From assembly GCA_022410635.1 (NCBI GenBank), contig JAJVDF010000413.1, positions 390,637 to 454,636 of the forward strand: a stretch of 64,000 bases of DNA, in the 5' to 3' direction. The translations under genes were made by a program, and so were the position numbers. Below, in pieces: positions 27,601-41,006 of the stretch (position 1 is its first letter; each line of letters begins with the position of its first letter). Below the pieces are notes generated by a model that saw nothing but the letters and a program-made list of their open reading frames with translations, had not been told where the DNA came from and made no database searches. This DNA comes from Tretioscincus oriximinensis (Eukaryota > Chordata > Lepidosauria > Squamata > Gymnophthalmidae).

Positions 27601-29683
27601 ACCACCACCTTTTCTGGAATTAAATTCCAAAGGCTGATGACTCTCTGGGTGAGACTTTTGGGTACAGAATCATAGAGTTGGAAGGGACTTCCAGGATCAT
27701 CGGGTCCAACCCCCTGCTCAATATAGGATTCACTGATCTGGGTTTTTAACAGAGGAGTTCTTCTTGGGAATAGTACTAAAGTCTGCAACTTTTTGTCACA
27801 GTCTAGAGTCTGTCATATATACTCACAATAGTTTATCAAGTTGAGTCAAGTGGTTTTCGTACCTGGTGAAATTTCTCCTGGATGCTTGGCAACTGAGATA
27901 TCAGGTTGGCCCACTTCTGTTCATATTCTGCCAAGAAAGACCGCAATAGAGTGGCACTAGATTCCTTAAGAAGTAACAGCTGATTTCCACTGCTTATGAC
28001 TGATGACTTCAGGGATGATTTGTCATCTACTTCTTTGGAAAATTCCTGGTGAGAAAGGGGAGATTTTAAGATGGGCATGGCTTTGAAAACAAAAATAGGA
28101 TGGTGAGGAAAAACAGATTCTTATTTAGAGTGTGCTGTCCGTTTTGTATCGAAGATGTGCAAAAAAAATTGGTGATTTCTTGGTTTTTCGTCCTTTCCAC
28201 TCTACTTGCTGGTTGAATCAGAATTAGGAGTGCCATACGTCCCGGAAAGCCAGGAATGTCCCGGATTTGGGGACAAGATTTTGTCCTGTCCAGATTTAGT
28301 AAACTTCAGTAAAAATCCCAGATTTTTAAATAGCCCCGATGCAAAGGGGGAATTGCAGGACGGCTGGGGCTTCTGTGGGCAGCAGAAGCAGGTCGGCTGT
28401 GCTCCAAAAGCTTCCTGGGTCTTGCTCCTCTTGCAGGAGGAGGGGTTTCATGCCTGCTATAAGGCAGAGCGCACCTTGCCTCCTTTGCTGACTGCAGAGG
28501 AAAGACATGCGTGCATGTTTTTATGTGTCTTCATTTTGGACACTTTGGATTATAGCAACCCTAATCAGAACGCAGAAATTAACTCAGCAATGATACCAAT
28601 AATGTTAAGTAACATCAACTAAAATTGCTTAAGTAAGATTGCAAGAAGCACCATTCTTACACATAAAGCAACAAAACTGAATTAAAACATAAAGCACCCA
28701 ACCAAATAGCAACAATGCTGATACTTATCAAGAGAGAATCTGGAAATGTCAATACAATCTGCAGATTCAATTCTGTCCAAACCAAATGCCATCTGGGCAT
28801 GTGAATTGTTTTCAGCCTTCACAACTGAAGAAAAATAAAAACTTGTCTCTCTTCCTAAACGCTAGAATAAAGTTAACACCCTTGTTCTGTGGAAGAGACT
28901 GTTTTGTAAAGCTGCATCTACTCCATAGCCTACTCCAGAACATAGCATTGTCTACACTGTTTTATTCTGAAACATCAAAATACAAGGAAATAAATAAATG
29001 GTGCCTGGATTCATTCTAAGCTAGGGAGACCTAGGCTAAATGCCACGACAGGTGGCTTTTAGTCAATTATTGCTACCCAGTTTCCTGGGTAATCAGTTCC
29101 ACTATGGAATTGAATCTTATTTCATGGCCTGCATTTTGGAACCCTGATCATCCTTGTTGCTTATCTCTGGATTTGATATTTTCTCTGAATCTTTCTGGAA
29201 GTGAAATGCTCAAACATGAACACAATTCAGTAAAGTACTCAAGGCATTCTCAAACTACAATTGAACAGTGTGCAACTGTTAATCCCTATAATTATAAAGA
29301 CTAGATGTTTATTAATACTTGTTTATGTCTTCGTGAACAAAGATCTAGGAAGGGGGGCTAGTTGTCTGCACCTGTAGCAGAGTTGCTGGCGGTGCAGCAG
29401 TTGTCTCCTGGTTTTTGCATTACTGCCTTTTGTCATACAGTGTTATCTTGGGTAGGCAATGTCTTGCTGTCTTGTAATTAAGTAACTTTTAGCTAAATGC
29501 AGACAAAGACTGCGACTCAAGAGCAATTCTGCACTTAATAGGTATGATTTGGATCAATGAGGTCCCCACTGACCTGTATCATGGATGAAAAAATACTATC
29601 TGTAATGCACCAGCTGTTCTGGCTTAGTTAACACTCTAGTCCCAAAGCCCTGAGACCTTCGGGTATAGGGCGGGGTATAAGTA

Positions 29684-29718
<35 letters not shown>

Positions 29719-32700
29719 ATGGTAATGATACTGGTACCCCCATGGACCCATTTTGGTGGTGTTCTTTTGCTTCACTGAAATGGGGCCCCTGGCAAACTGG
29801 AACACTGTGGCAAGTGCCTTCTTCATGTCACAGTGATTTATATTATCAGTTGCCAGTACACAAGTGGATCAGGTAAATCAGGTTTACTAGGTATCCAGCT
29901 AAGAAGATTGCATTCCTTCTGGTGCAAAAGGAGCATATTAATGGGAATGGGGACTTCTGTATTCATAAGAACATAAAAAGAGCCATACTGGATCAGGCCA
30001 CAGCCCATCAAGTCCAGCATTCTGCCTCACAGAGAGGCCCACCGGATGCACCTGGGCAGTCTGAACAGAGTAAAGCAAAATATGCACCTGTTCATGACTC
30101 CCTGCAAATGGTATTTCAGGAGTCCTGCCTGTTGTTCCATCCTGGAGGCAACATCCAGACATCCATCCTAGTACTCATCTATACCCTTGGTGTCCATAAA
30201 CCTGTCTAGTCGTGTCATCCACAGCAGCAGGCAGATAAAACAATCTCTAAAGAGGACTATGGCACTGACAAGTCCAGAATACAGGTAAATACAGAATACA
30301 GGTAAATACTGTCCTGCTGACAGTATATATAACCATTAGATGACTTACAAGTAAACTGTCTAAATGGTTTCTGACAATATTCACATCTTGGGCTGCATTA
30401 AGAGATTGTATCTTCCAGATATTCATTCGGTTTTGAGCAGACTCCAGCCAATTATCCAGTTCCTTAGAATCTCTATTGTAGCTGCAGAAACAAGCCAAAA
30501 TCAGTAAGAGAATCAGTTCAGGATCTCATGATGGGTGAGAATTCAAAATTCAAACCATGCCCACTGAATATGACATGCAGGATAAACCAGATCGATCACA
30601 CGGTTCTGTTTCTGGCAAGCAGCATATTTTTCCAGGCATACAACCACTTTTTCCAGGCATACAACCACTTAAGAACCATTACTTAGATATGTAGCAAGGG
30701 GTCTCATAGTACCTTAGAGACTAACAAGAAAATGCTAGGCAGCATTCAGCCTACTTCCAGCTACACCTGGTTCACCAGTTACTGTCACGTCTGAGCAGGG
30801 ATGATTTAGCCACAGTAATCCACACTCTGGTAACTTCCAGATTGGATTTTTGTAATGCACTCTATAGGGGGCTGCCCTTGAAAATGATTCGAAGCTGCAG
30901 TTGGTGCAGAATGCAGAAGCTAGACTGCTGACCGGAATGAATGGCCGGACACCCTTCACGCCAGTCTTGAAAGAGCTGAACTGGCTCCCAATCTGCTACC
31001 GAGCCCAATTCAAGATGTTAACTTGAGCTTATAAGGCCCTAAATAACTTGGGCACTAAATACCTAAAGCCAATTCCTAAAGAATTGGCTTTAGGTATTTG
31101 AGAATTTAGCCAATACCTAAATTCTCCCATACCAACCTGCCCGTGCCTTAAGATCTGCAGGGGAAGCCCTCCTGGTTGTACAACCCCTTTCCAAAGCAAA
31201 TGGAATGCTTGCCCCCAGTCTTTGGAATAGTCTCCTCCTTGAGCTGCATCAGTCATCATCGTTGTATTCTTTTAGAAGATCTTTGAGGATGCTCCTCTTT
31301 CATCTGGCCTTTGGCTGAAGAAATATCATTTTTCTTCCCACTTTCAGGTATTATTTTATACTTTTTAAAATTAGTTAATTTTGTAATGATGTTTCACTGT
31401 TGGCCACCCTGAGACCTTCGGGTATAGGGTGGGGTACAAGTATAAATAAATAAATAAATAAATAAATAAATGAAGAATTAACTTGTCTATGAGAGCTCAT
31501 ATTATTTACTTTTTTCTTGCTAGTCCCTAAGGTGTATGGGGTACATTGCTAGATATTCTGGACCTGTCTAACCTGGCTATTTATTCATTATTAGAACAGT
31601 CCTCCTTGTATTTCTGAACTTATAGAATCATAGGGATGGAAGGGACTTCCAGGATCATCGGGTCCAACCCCCTGCTCAATGCAGCAGTCAGTCAACCATA
31701 CCAGACAGATGGGTGCGCAATCTCTTATTTGAAGACTTGAAGAAAAAAATATGTTAGAAGCCTTAATACTGGCAGTCCAATGTGTTATTACATTTGGCTG
31801 AAATGATAAACTGTGGTCTGTCAAAAACTGAGTATCTTATGTGTTAGATGTAATGAAGTTTGATTATAATGCAGGTTGACATAAAATGGGGTATTAATAA
31901 AATACAATGTAAAAAAGAAATAGGAAAAGCTAACACTACAGCGGAGAGGTTGTTATGCAAAAAAGAAAGTAGAGTTTTTCATTCAATGATGCTAAGATGG
32001 TTGCAAATTCAAAAGGAACCTGTGTGGGTGAGGGATTGAGGTTTAAACTGTTTGTATTGAGGTTGAAGTTATAAATGACAATTTAAAAAATTACCCCCCA
32101 AAATGTTTGAAGACTTCCAGTGAAGTAGAACTCACCACCTCCTGTGGTTCCACCGGTTTATCCCCCTTATTGTCAAAAAGTTTTTTCTGATATCTAATCT
32201 ATATATACTTCCTTGCAGTTTCATCCCATTGTTTCTAGTCCTCCCAGGTGCCAATGAGACCAAAGTTTATTTCTCTGCTTTGTTTTTTCAAAGCTTGAAT
32301 GCACTGCATTAGGAAAGTCATATGCATGATACAAATGATAAAAAAAATTTACTTGAATATTTAAAAACAAATACTACACATAAATCTAAATCATGGCAAT
32401 CACTAAAATACTGGATGGCAAGAATGAATAAAAATTGCACCTACCTAGACAGGAGTCTGAGCAACATCTGAAGTCTCTGCAGCTCATGGCCAACTTTTCT
32501 GGAAAGAGATTCCCACTGTTCTTCCAGCTTTTCAATCTGACTGTGCAGTTCAGGACAATTCACAAACTCCAATAACTTCTTCCCTTCTTTCATGATCTGA
32601 AAGTACCAGGCATGCTCCTTTTCAACTTTAAGCTTGATTTGCTAAGAAAGTACAGAGAGAGAATGTTGTGTAAATACAGTGAATGAATTGTCAGTCATTC

Positions 32701-35700
32701 AATGACGCTCTTTCTGCACTGGATTTATTTATGTGACTTTGAGGTCTGCTGGGGAGGGTACGAACATAGGCCTGACTGGTCTTGCAACTATTGCTGCACT
32801 GTCGCTCCCTGCCACTGGGAGTGCTCTGTCGCCCGGTGTGGTGGCTACAGGAGGCCGTGGATCGGCTCCGTCTTGTGGCTGCCTCCAAGCGCCTGTCGAT
32901 TCCCAAAGGCTGGGTTACTGAAACTCAGTCGCGCCCTCTAAATGAGACCTCTACCGTTGTGGTTCTCCATCCATCTGGATTAGTAGCCATGGCAGGAGAA
33001 AAAAATGGGTATGTGATTTCAGACCACTTGTGATGACCGAAAGTGAAAGAACATTCAGACCAAGTATCCTCTGCTCTTGAAAGTGTTAATTCAGCTCAGA
33101 AGGGCACTTGAGTCTGATCTGCAATCACAGGCCAGCCACACAAAAGCTCTCCATATACTGTCCATCAGCCAATCACTGCAAACCATTCTCCCCAAATGGC
33201 AGGCCATAGCAATGTAACATTAGCAAAACTCCCCTGGCAACAGACCCAGGATTCTAGTCAGATCACAGCACAAGAACATATAATACAAACCATACTATAT
33301 ACAAGAAGGAGAAGAAGAACTAGGTTCTTATATCCCACTTTTCTCACCTTTCAAAGGGACTCAAAGCGGCTTACAAGGGTATTTTTGCCCGAAGGCTGAC
33401 ATTCTATCTTCCCCACCAGGCTGTGGTGGTTCCTATTAATCTACTTGCAGTCAGTTGCAATTTCTTGCAATTCTTGCTTTTGAATAGCTGCGTTGGCTAG
33501 AACTACAGGCTAGTGGAAGGTGCTCACCCCTCCCCACATCCAACACAGGGCTTCGAAATCCCATCTCCCAGATGAGAGACGGACTCCTTAGCAACTGAAC
33601 TATCCGTGCCTGCACAGATCCTTATGTCAAGGCCTCCTGACAAAGGAGAAGAAAAAGAACTGGGTTTTTATACCCTGCTTTTCTCACCTTAAGGGAGTTT
33701 CAAAGCAGCTTACAAGCTTATTTTTGCCCAAAAGCTTGCATTCTATCTTTCCCCACCACACTGTGATGATCCCCATTTACAGCTAGAGCTGAAGCCAGTA
33801 GAGAATGCTCACCCCTCTCCACAGCTGACACAGAGCTTTGAACTTAGTATCTCTACTGAAATACTACCAGGGCTCTTAACTGCTGTACCACTGTGCCACT
33901 AAGACTCAGAGAGGAAAGGGCCTAGTTTAGCAGGAAACAATAGCATAGATATTTAAATAAAGTATGCAGTTCACTGAAGGGGTTCACTACAGCAGCTGAA
34001 GAAATATCAGAGAAAGGAACATCTCCTACCGTTTCTCTCTTATTCCCCAACCATATTAATTTGTTAATTTGAAGAACAGAAGATCATAAGGGACAGCTTA
34101 GAGGGAGATTTCTAGGAATACCTAAGCATTTGCGTACTTACACTTGCGATCATATGGTGCAAGACTCCCTATTTCACATCTTGTTTCAGTGTCCATTACG
34201 TTCAAAAATCAGAGAAAAATATCAACAACCTATTTTTTTTGCCTAGTATGTCCATACCGGACTTCCAGAAAATTGGGTTTCTTCTGAACAACCAGGACGA
34301 ATCCTTTACGGAACAGGTGGCCTTTTTCTTGATTGATTTAATTGATTCCTTGACTACTTGAGTCCATTTGGAATGGTCTATAATCTTATTTCGCCGTATT
34401 GCTCAGCTGTAACTTCTTTTTGTTGCTTACTTGTGAAAGTTTATATTTGATATGTTTCTTGCATTGGATGTCCTTCTTCTTTTTATGCCAATAAAGGCTA
34501 TGATGATGATGATGATGTTGAGTCCTACTGAATCAGGCCGGTCCAGCATTCTTACACAGTGGCCCACCATTTGCACCTGGGCACTCCCACTAAACTATGG
34601 TTACATATTTTAAGTAAAAAAGTAAGATACCTGGATGAGTTGGATCCTCTCCATTAAACTTTCTTCTGTTTCTTCTACCAAATTCACAGAAGGCAGTGCT
34701 GATGACAGGGCTTCTAGTTTTGAACAGAAAGGTGTATAGGTGCAATCAAATTGGATCCAATCCTTTGAGAAAAAAATTAAAGGTGAGAATATTGAATGTC
34801 GGCATTTCACTAAGCAATGGATTTCAAAGATTATATTGAACAGAGATGCTCAATTGCAGCGCTCTACACGCTTCTAACCACAATCCTAGACACACTGTAA
34901 TAGCCACTAGTGTGGAATGCTGGGAGCTGCAGCAGCATGGTGTTAATAATCCATGGAAAGGGGGAGGGGCCTGGAAGGAGGTGGGTCCCATGTGCCATTG
35001 TTCCTTTTGCAGAAGCAGCAAACATGATGAAGCTCTTCCTCACCATAGTGAAATGGCAAGGAAATCTCAGGCATTTCACTACAAATTCCAAGGAAATGAT
35101 GTTTCTCTCCTGCTATTGGCTGCTACCTTTTACCGGGTGAGTGAAAACTGCTCTGCTAAAAAACAAAAAACTTTTATGGGAGAGAGTTATTAAAAAGGCT
35201 GTACTTCCTTAGTCTTTCAGCAGGGAAAACCAGCTTTCTTATTGCTCTGCCTTGCTGAAGCTAGGAGAAGGGGGATGGAAGGAACACTTGAAAGGTCTCT
35301 GGAGGCTGGAGGGAAGGCATGCACACTGGGTAATTTCCGTAGGTCTCAGCCGAGAGCAACAGAAGCTCAGACTCAATGAGTCTTCATAAGGTGTCTAGTG
35401 GGCAGAGCCAATCCCTTCCTTCTGTCGTTCTCAGATAGACCCTTCCCAGCGTCAGAGATTTTTAGAGACTGGTTGAGGCCTACCAGACACCCCAGTTCCC
35501 TCCCACTTGAGACTGGAACATCAGGCTCTCCCACCTTTTTTGCCCAATCCCCTTGTCAGGGTAGATGGAAGCTACAAACAAAGATACAACTGGCAGAAAA
35601 CTACTTTGATGAAAAACTGAAGTATTGAGGCTTCCTATCACAGTCTCAGATATATCCCCGCAATTATGTGCAAAGCCTCAATTTAATGCTACTGTAAACA

Positions 35701-38700
35701 TTAAACATGTGGATGTAGCCCCAGTCTCCAAGTTACAGCAAAGGCCTGAGTGAAGAGGTATGTATAACCAGAAGCTACAAACCATGTAATACAGGTGCCC
35801 AGCAAACCTCCAGAGGAAGGATATTCCAAAATCAGGGGGCCACTACAGAAAAGGGCCTTTACATGCCCCTACTCCTTGTACCTCTGTGTTAAGATTGGTA
35901 TTAATAAACTGTTCTCAATGTGAAGTATTTGCTATTTGTATTGACTACAATACAGAATTAAGTGCTATGCATAAATTTCCCTTTACCTGTAACAATCTTT
36001 CCAAATGAGCTCCATGCTGGATAGCTTGCTGTTCCAATGATTTGACATCTTCTTTCAGTTCATTCCAGATTTTTTCTGTTTTTTGTAATATAGATGGTGC
36101 CACTTTTTTGGAGGCCATTTGTATAAGCAGCATGTGAGTATTAAGATTACAGAAAAAAGTCTGGAATCAAAAAGAAAAACAGAGTAAAGTATAGAGATTA
36201 GCATAAAGAAACACTTTCAAGCATTGACGCAAACACGTATCTGCTGAAACAACTATCATAAGCTTTTGTTTAAAAAATAATTATGCCCATTTTATGATTT
36301 ATAGTTATACCTCGACTTATACCCAAAGGTCTCCGTGCATCAGGGTGGCACACATAGCTTTTGTTGCTTTCTCCACAACAGACATCCTGTGAAGAAGATG
36401 GTGATGAGAGCGTTCTAAAGAACTGTGATTGGTCCAAGATCACCTAGTTCGCTTCATGGAAGAGTGTGGAATGGAACCAGGAGACCGCCAGGTAGAAGTC
36501 CAACACTTCAACCACTACACAGAACCAGCTGTCTATTACTTTGCCATTGGGTAGTATTTTTCTGTTAGCTGTCTTTTTACAAAATTTCAAAACGTTCACC
36601 AAAATGCCAAATATGTACAAAATAGCTATAGTAGTTATCTATTTTACTGGCTAGAAAAGGCACTTTGACCTTTTGACCCAATGTGTAACATATTGTCTGT
36701 TGGAAAAACACTTGGATATAGTTTGGTGGCAGAGACTAGAGAGTTGATGATATTATAACTTGTAATTGTCTCATTTCCAGTCTCTGAGAAACTATTATGA
36801 CCTTAGGCAAAAGATGCACATCTATTCAGCTTTATTTCTTCTTTTCTTTATTTGCACATTAATGTTTCCATTTCTCTTAAGACTGATGATGCCATTCATG
36901 GTTATCCTGACTCACCTTGTACACCATGGCCATTCCTACATGGGATAGGCTACCTTCAGATACATCTATTTTCAGACCAGTATCATGTTCAAATAGTTCC
37001 ATTGTGCATTTGCCAGCTGAACACAAGCCTTCATGTACGAATATAAAGACCTACAAGAAGCCCTGTCGAATTGGTTCACAGCCTATCTAGCCCAGCGTCT
37101 TCTCTCTAGTGGTTCCACAACAATTGCTTTTCAGCATTCTAAAGCAGCAGAAGAAGGGAAATCTTTGCTTGATCTCAGTTCCCTGCAAATTTATTTATTT
37201 GTTTACATTTCTATACCGCCTTGTTTCAGAAGGTCTCAGGGTGGTTATTTGTTTAAAAAAATCAACATAAATGGCCTATAGAGACATGCTGCATATCTCT
37301 CCACTCTGGAGACAATATCTAGGCATTTGTTCTAATAGCCATTAGATGTATCTGGATTTGCCTCCATGGATTTATTTAATTCTTTCTTGAAGTCACCAAC
37401 GCCTGTTACTGTGACTGCCTCTTTTTGTAGTAAATTCATACTGCTGCTTGATCTTCCAGAGAGACCTTGAACACAGTTAAACCATCATTCAAAGCCTTCT
37501 GGGAACAGGAGGTCATTTATTGAGACCTGTAGCCTAAGGAGGCAAGCTGTTATTAGCAGTGGTGCTTCTAAATAATGGGGTATCCCTGAAAGAAGGCAGA
37601 AGATAATGAACTCCAAATTTGGCAGGAGATCTTACGTGGCTGCCAAAAGTGAGCCCAGATGAGTTGTCTGGTTGAGTTTTCTCATGGTTTGTTTCACTAG
37701 TGACATGGACCTCAAAAGATGGAGCCAAGTTCAACTCACTAGTGAACCAAATAAGGATCTGTTGCCTTCTGGTTCACTGAATACTCATAGCAAATATAAT
37801 AAACCTGCAAGTACCATTTATCTCCCACATCACTGCCCAGATAAAATTAGCTGGGGACATGTGCCATTTTTATCTCCATATTTTATGCAAGTGACACTTC
37901 TATTCCCAACACGTCCCTTTCTTTTATTATATATCCATATAAGCATTTTCTCCTTTAAAAAAGTAAAATTACAATCATTTTCATCAGAACCAACAGCAAT
38001 GACTAACGGCTTCTCCCAACATTAAAACAGTTAAATACAAGTCATTTGATATTTATGCAGTCTTCTGCCTGGGTAGTTTGTAAACATTAAACTTCATTAT
38101 TTTGCTTCTGACAATTTCAGAATCGGCTAGATTTTCTAATTATTCTAACTGCAGCCTTTCCCAGAAAATACTTTTGCTCACTTTCATGAAATTATGTTAA
38201 AAAGCCATGAGAAGGCAGGCAACAGAGAAAAAGAAGTTAACACCAAGATAAGAGCAAGATTAATATTATCTGACAAGAATTTCATGTATGTTTGTTGTGT
38301 TGTTGCTGAGTAGAGGTCATCTAGTAGAGACTAGGATTCCATACAAACAATCTAATGTGGAGATGTTAAACTGGAAGTCCTCCAAATGTTCCTGAACTAC
38401 AACTCCAAACATTCCAATTCCACTCCTAGTGTTGTGGCCACCCTGCTAAACTGAATGGAATGTTGGGAGTTGTGGTTCAGGAACATCTGTGTTGGGATTT
38501 GGAGTCCAGGCCCAAATCATGCAGCCTTCAGAGCTCTGAAGGTTGGGCTGGTTGTAATAAGTTGTAGCTTCTTCCAAGATCAGAAACATAGTCCAGTTTG
38601 TTTCATACCATTAGTAAGGCTTTTGCCCTTATTTACACAGTCCATAAAATAAAATGGCAAAGAATATATAGGTTATTACAGCATACAGGTTAAGTAACCA

Positions 38701-40960
38701 TCTCTGAATATACTTCACACTCAAAGCAACTTTGTTACAGGAAGGCAGAAACGCAAGTCAGTAACAGAATGAATAAGCAACTAGTGAGCACGTGAGTAAA
38801 AACATGCCGAGTAATACGGGAACATAATGATAAGCTATAATATCAACATTTCAGTGATTCCCACAGGAAATATGCTACTGGGTAGACTCATGAAGGTCAT
38901 AACTTACCATCTGGCAGCATAAAGTGATATTACTCTGGGAATGTGTTGGCATTGTCACATGACTTGATGATAATCCTAACAGATGTACCAGGACGTAGAG
39001 GTGAAATCTGAGTTAATATGTGGGTCAGGAATGCCCTGTAGTGTACTTTGTTGCCTCTTCCTCCAAATTTAAGATAATCGGGAACAAATTGTTGTTCAGC
39101 CCTAAGAATCACCTGTGATTCACCTACCTTCCCCATCTTTGCTTACTACATTGTTATTAGGTTACAATGGATAGAATGGATGATATCTTCATTTTACAAA
39201 TACAGTATATTATTGTGAAAAGGAAAGGATAGCCCTAGTGATAGAGCTGGGAAAGGATATTGGAGTGTTGGTTGGTAGTTCAATGAAGGTGTCAACCCAA
39301 TGTGCAGCAGCAGGAAAGGAATAAAAAACAAGTCAGTAAGTGCTGCTTTGCCTCTTTATAAATCTATGGGGCGGCCCCATTTGGAATACTGTGTACATTT
39401 CTGGTCAGCACATCTCAAAATGGTATATTGAGGAACTAGAGAAGGTATGGAAAAGGGAAACAAGAATGATCAAGGGACTGGAACACTTCCCTTATGAAAT
39501 CTGGCTGCAACTAGGCCTCTTCAGCCTCGAAAGACAGCATTTGAGAGGAGACCTAATTGAAATATGTAAAATCATTCATGGGATGGATAAGGTGACTAGA
39601 GAAAAACTATATTCTCTATCACACAACACTAGGACCATTCCTAGGGGGCATTCCTTGAAACTGATGAGCAGAAGAATGAGGACAGACAAAAGAATTTTTT
39701 CACCCAGAGGGTTATCAGCCTTTGGAATTTACTTCCAAAAGAGGTGGTGGTAGTGAGCAGCCTGGATAGCTTTAAGACAGGATTAAACACATTCATGGAC
39801 ACTAAGGGTATAAACAGCCACTAGGATGGATCTTTTGATCTGGCCTCTGAGACAGAGAAACAGGCAGTATTTACAGGGCATTGAGAACAGGTGAGGGTTT
39901 TGCCTTCCTCTGTTCCAGACTGGCCAGGGGCAACTGGTGGAACACTGTGTGAGACAGAATGCTGGACTAGATGGGCTCCAGCCCGATTCAGCAGGGCTCC
40001 TCTTAGGTTTTTATGGCACATTGTTGCTGTTGTGTTTAGCTAGCACATTACCCCATCCTAAAGCTTGAAAAAAGGAGCCTTTTCTTCATATGGGGCATAN
40101 CCTTGAAACTGATGAGCAGAAGAATGAGGACAGACAAAAGAATTTTTTCACCCAGAGGGTTATCAGCCTTTGGAATTTACTTCCAAAAGAGGTGGCAGTA
40201 GATAGCAGCCTAGATAGCTTTAAGACAGGATTAGACAAGTTCATGGAAGCCAAGAGTATAAATTACTACTAGAATGGATGTCTTGATACTGCCTCTGAGA
40301 TGGAGCAACAGGCGGTATTCCTCAAATGCCATTTGCAGGGTGTCGAGAACAGTTGAAGATTTTGCCTTCTGTGAGAGACAGAAGGCTGGACTAGATGGGC
40401 TCTGGCCCAATTCAGCAGAGCCCCTCTTATGTTCTTAGGTTCTCTATAATTTTCTGAGCCAAAAAACATTCTAATGAGAACATAAAAATATACCTTGTGA
40501 TTTTGTAGATGGAACTGTAAATTAGCTCGACTAGTACTTCTGAACTTTGGGATCTGTGCCGGTTTCTCTCGTCCAAGGTCTACCAGCTCTGCCAGTCCTT
40601 GCAACAAAGCTTCATACTGTTGCTCATCAATAAATGGAGATACTAATTCCCTCTGTTTGGCTCTTAAGATCTCCCAGAGGTCATCCAGCACATCCTGGAA
40701 GTGGAACAAAAGTCTAATCAAGACACTTTATTCATTCGTTTGGTTTCTAGAAATATTTGTTTGTTTACATTTATATTCCTCCCAATACCCAAAGGTTTCA
40801 ATTCGGATCACAATAAAAAATGATAAAAACAGATTAAAATAGAGTAATTTAAAAACACAACAGTCTAAAAATGCAACAGTGCCTTCAAGGAGCAGGGAAT
40901 ATTTGGGTCAGCCAAAGTCGAATGTCTAGGTGGCGGTGGTGGTGGTGGTGGTGGTGGTGA

Positions 40961-41006
<46 letters not shown>

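Noticed and set aside
32691..33033. Overlapping frames on both strands
   Set aside because: They arise from CpG-rich composition; no splice sites, no conserved motif.
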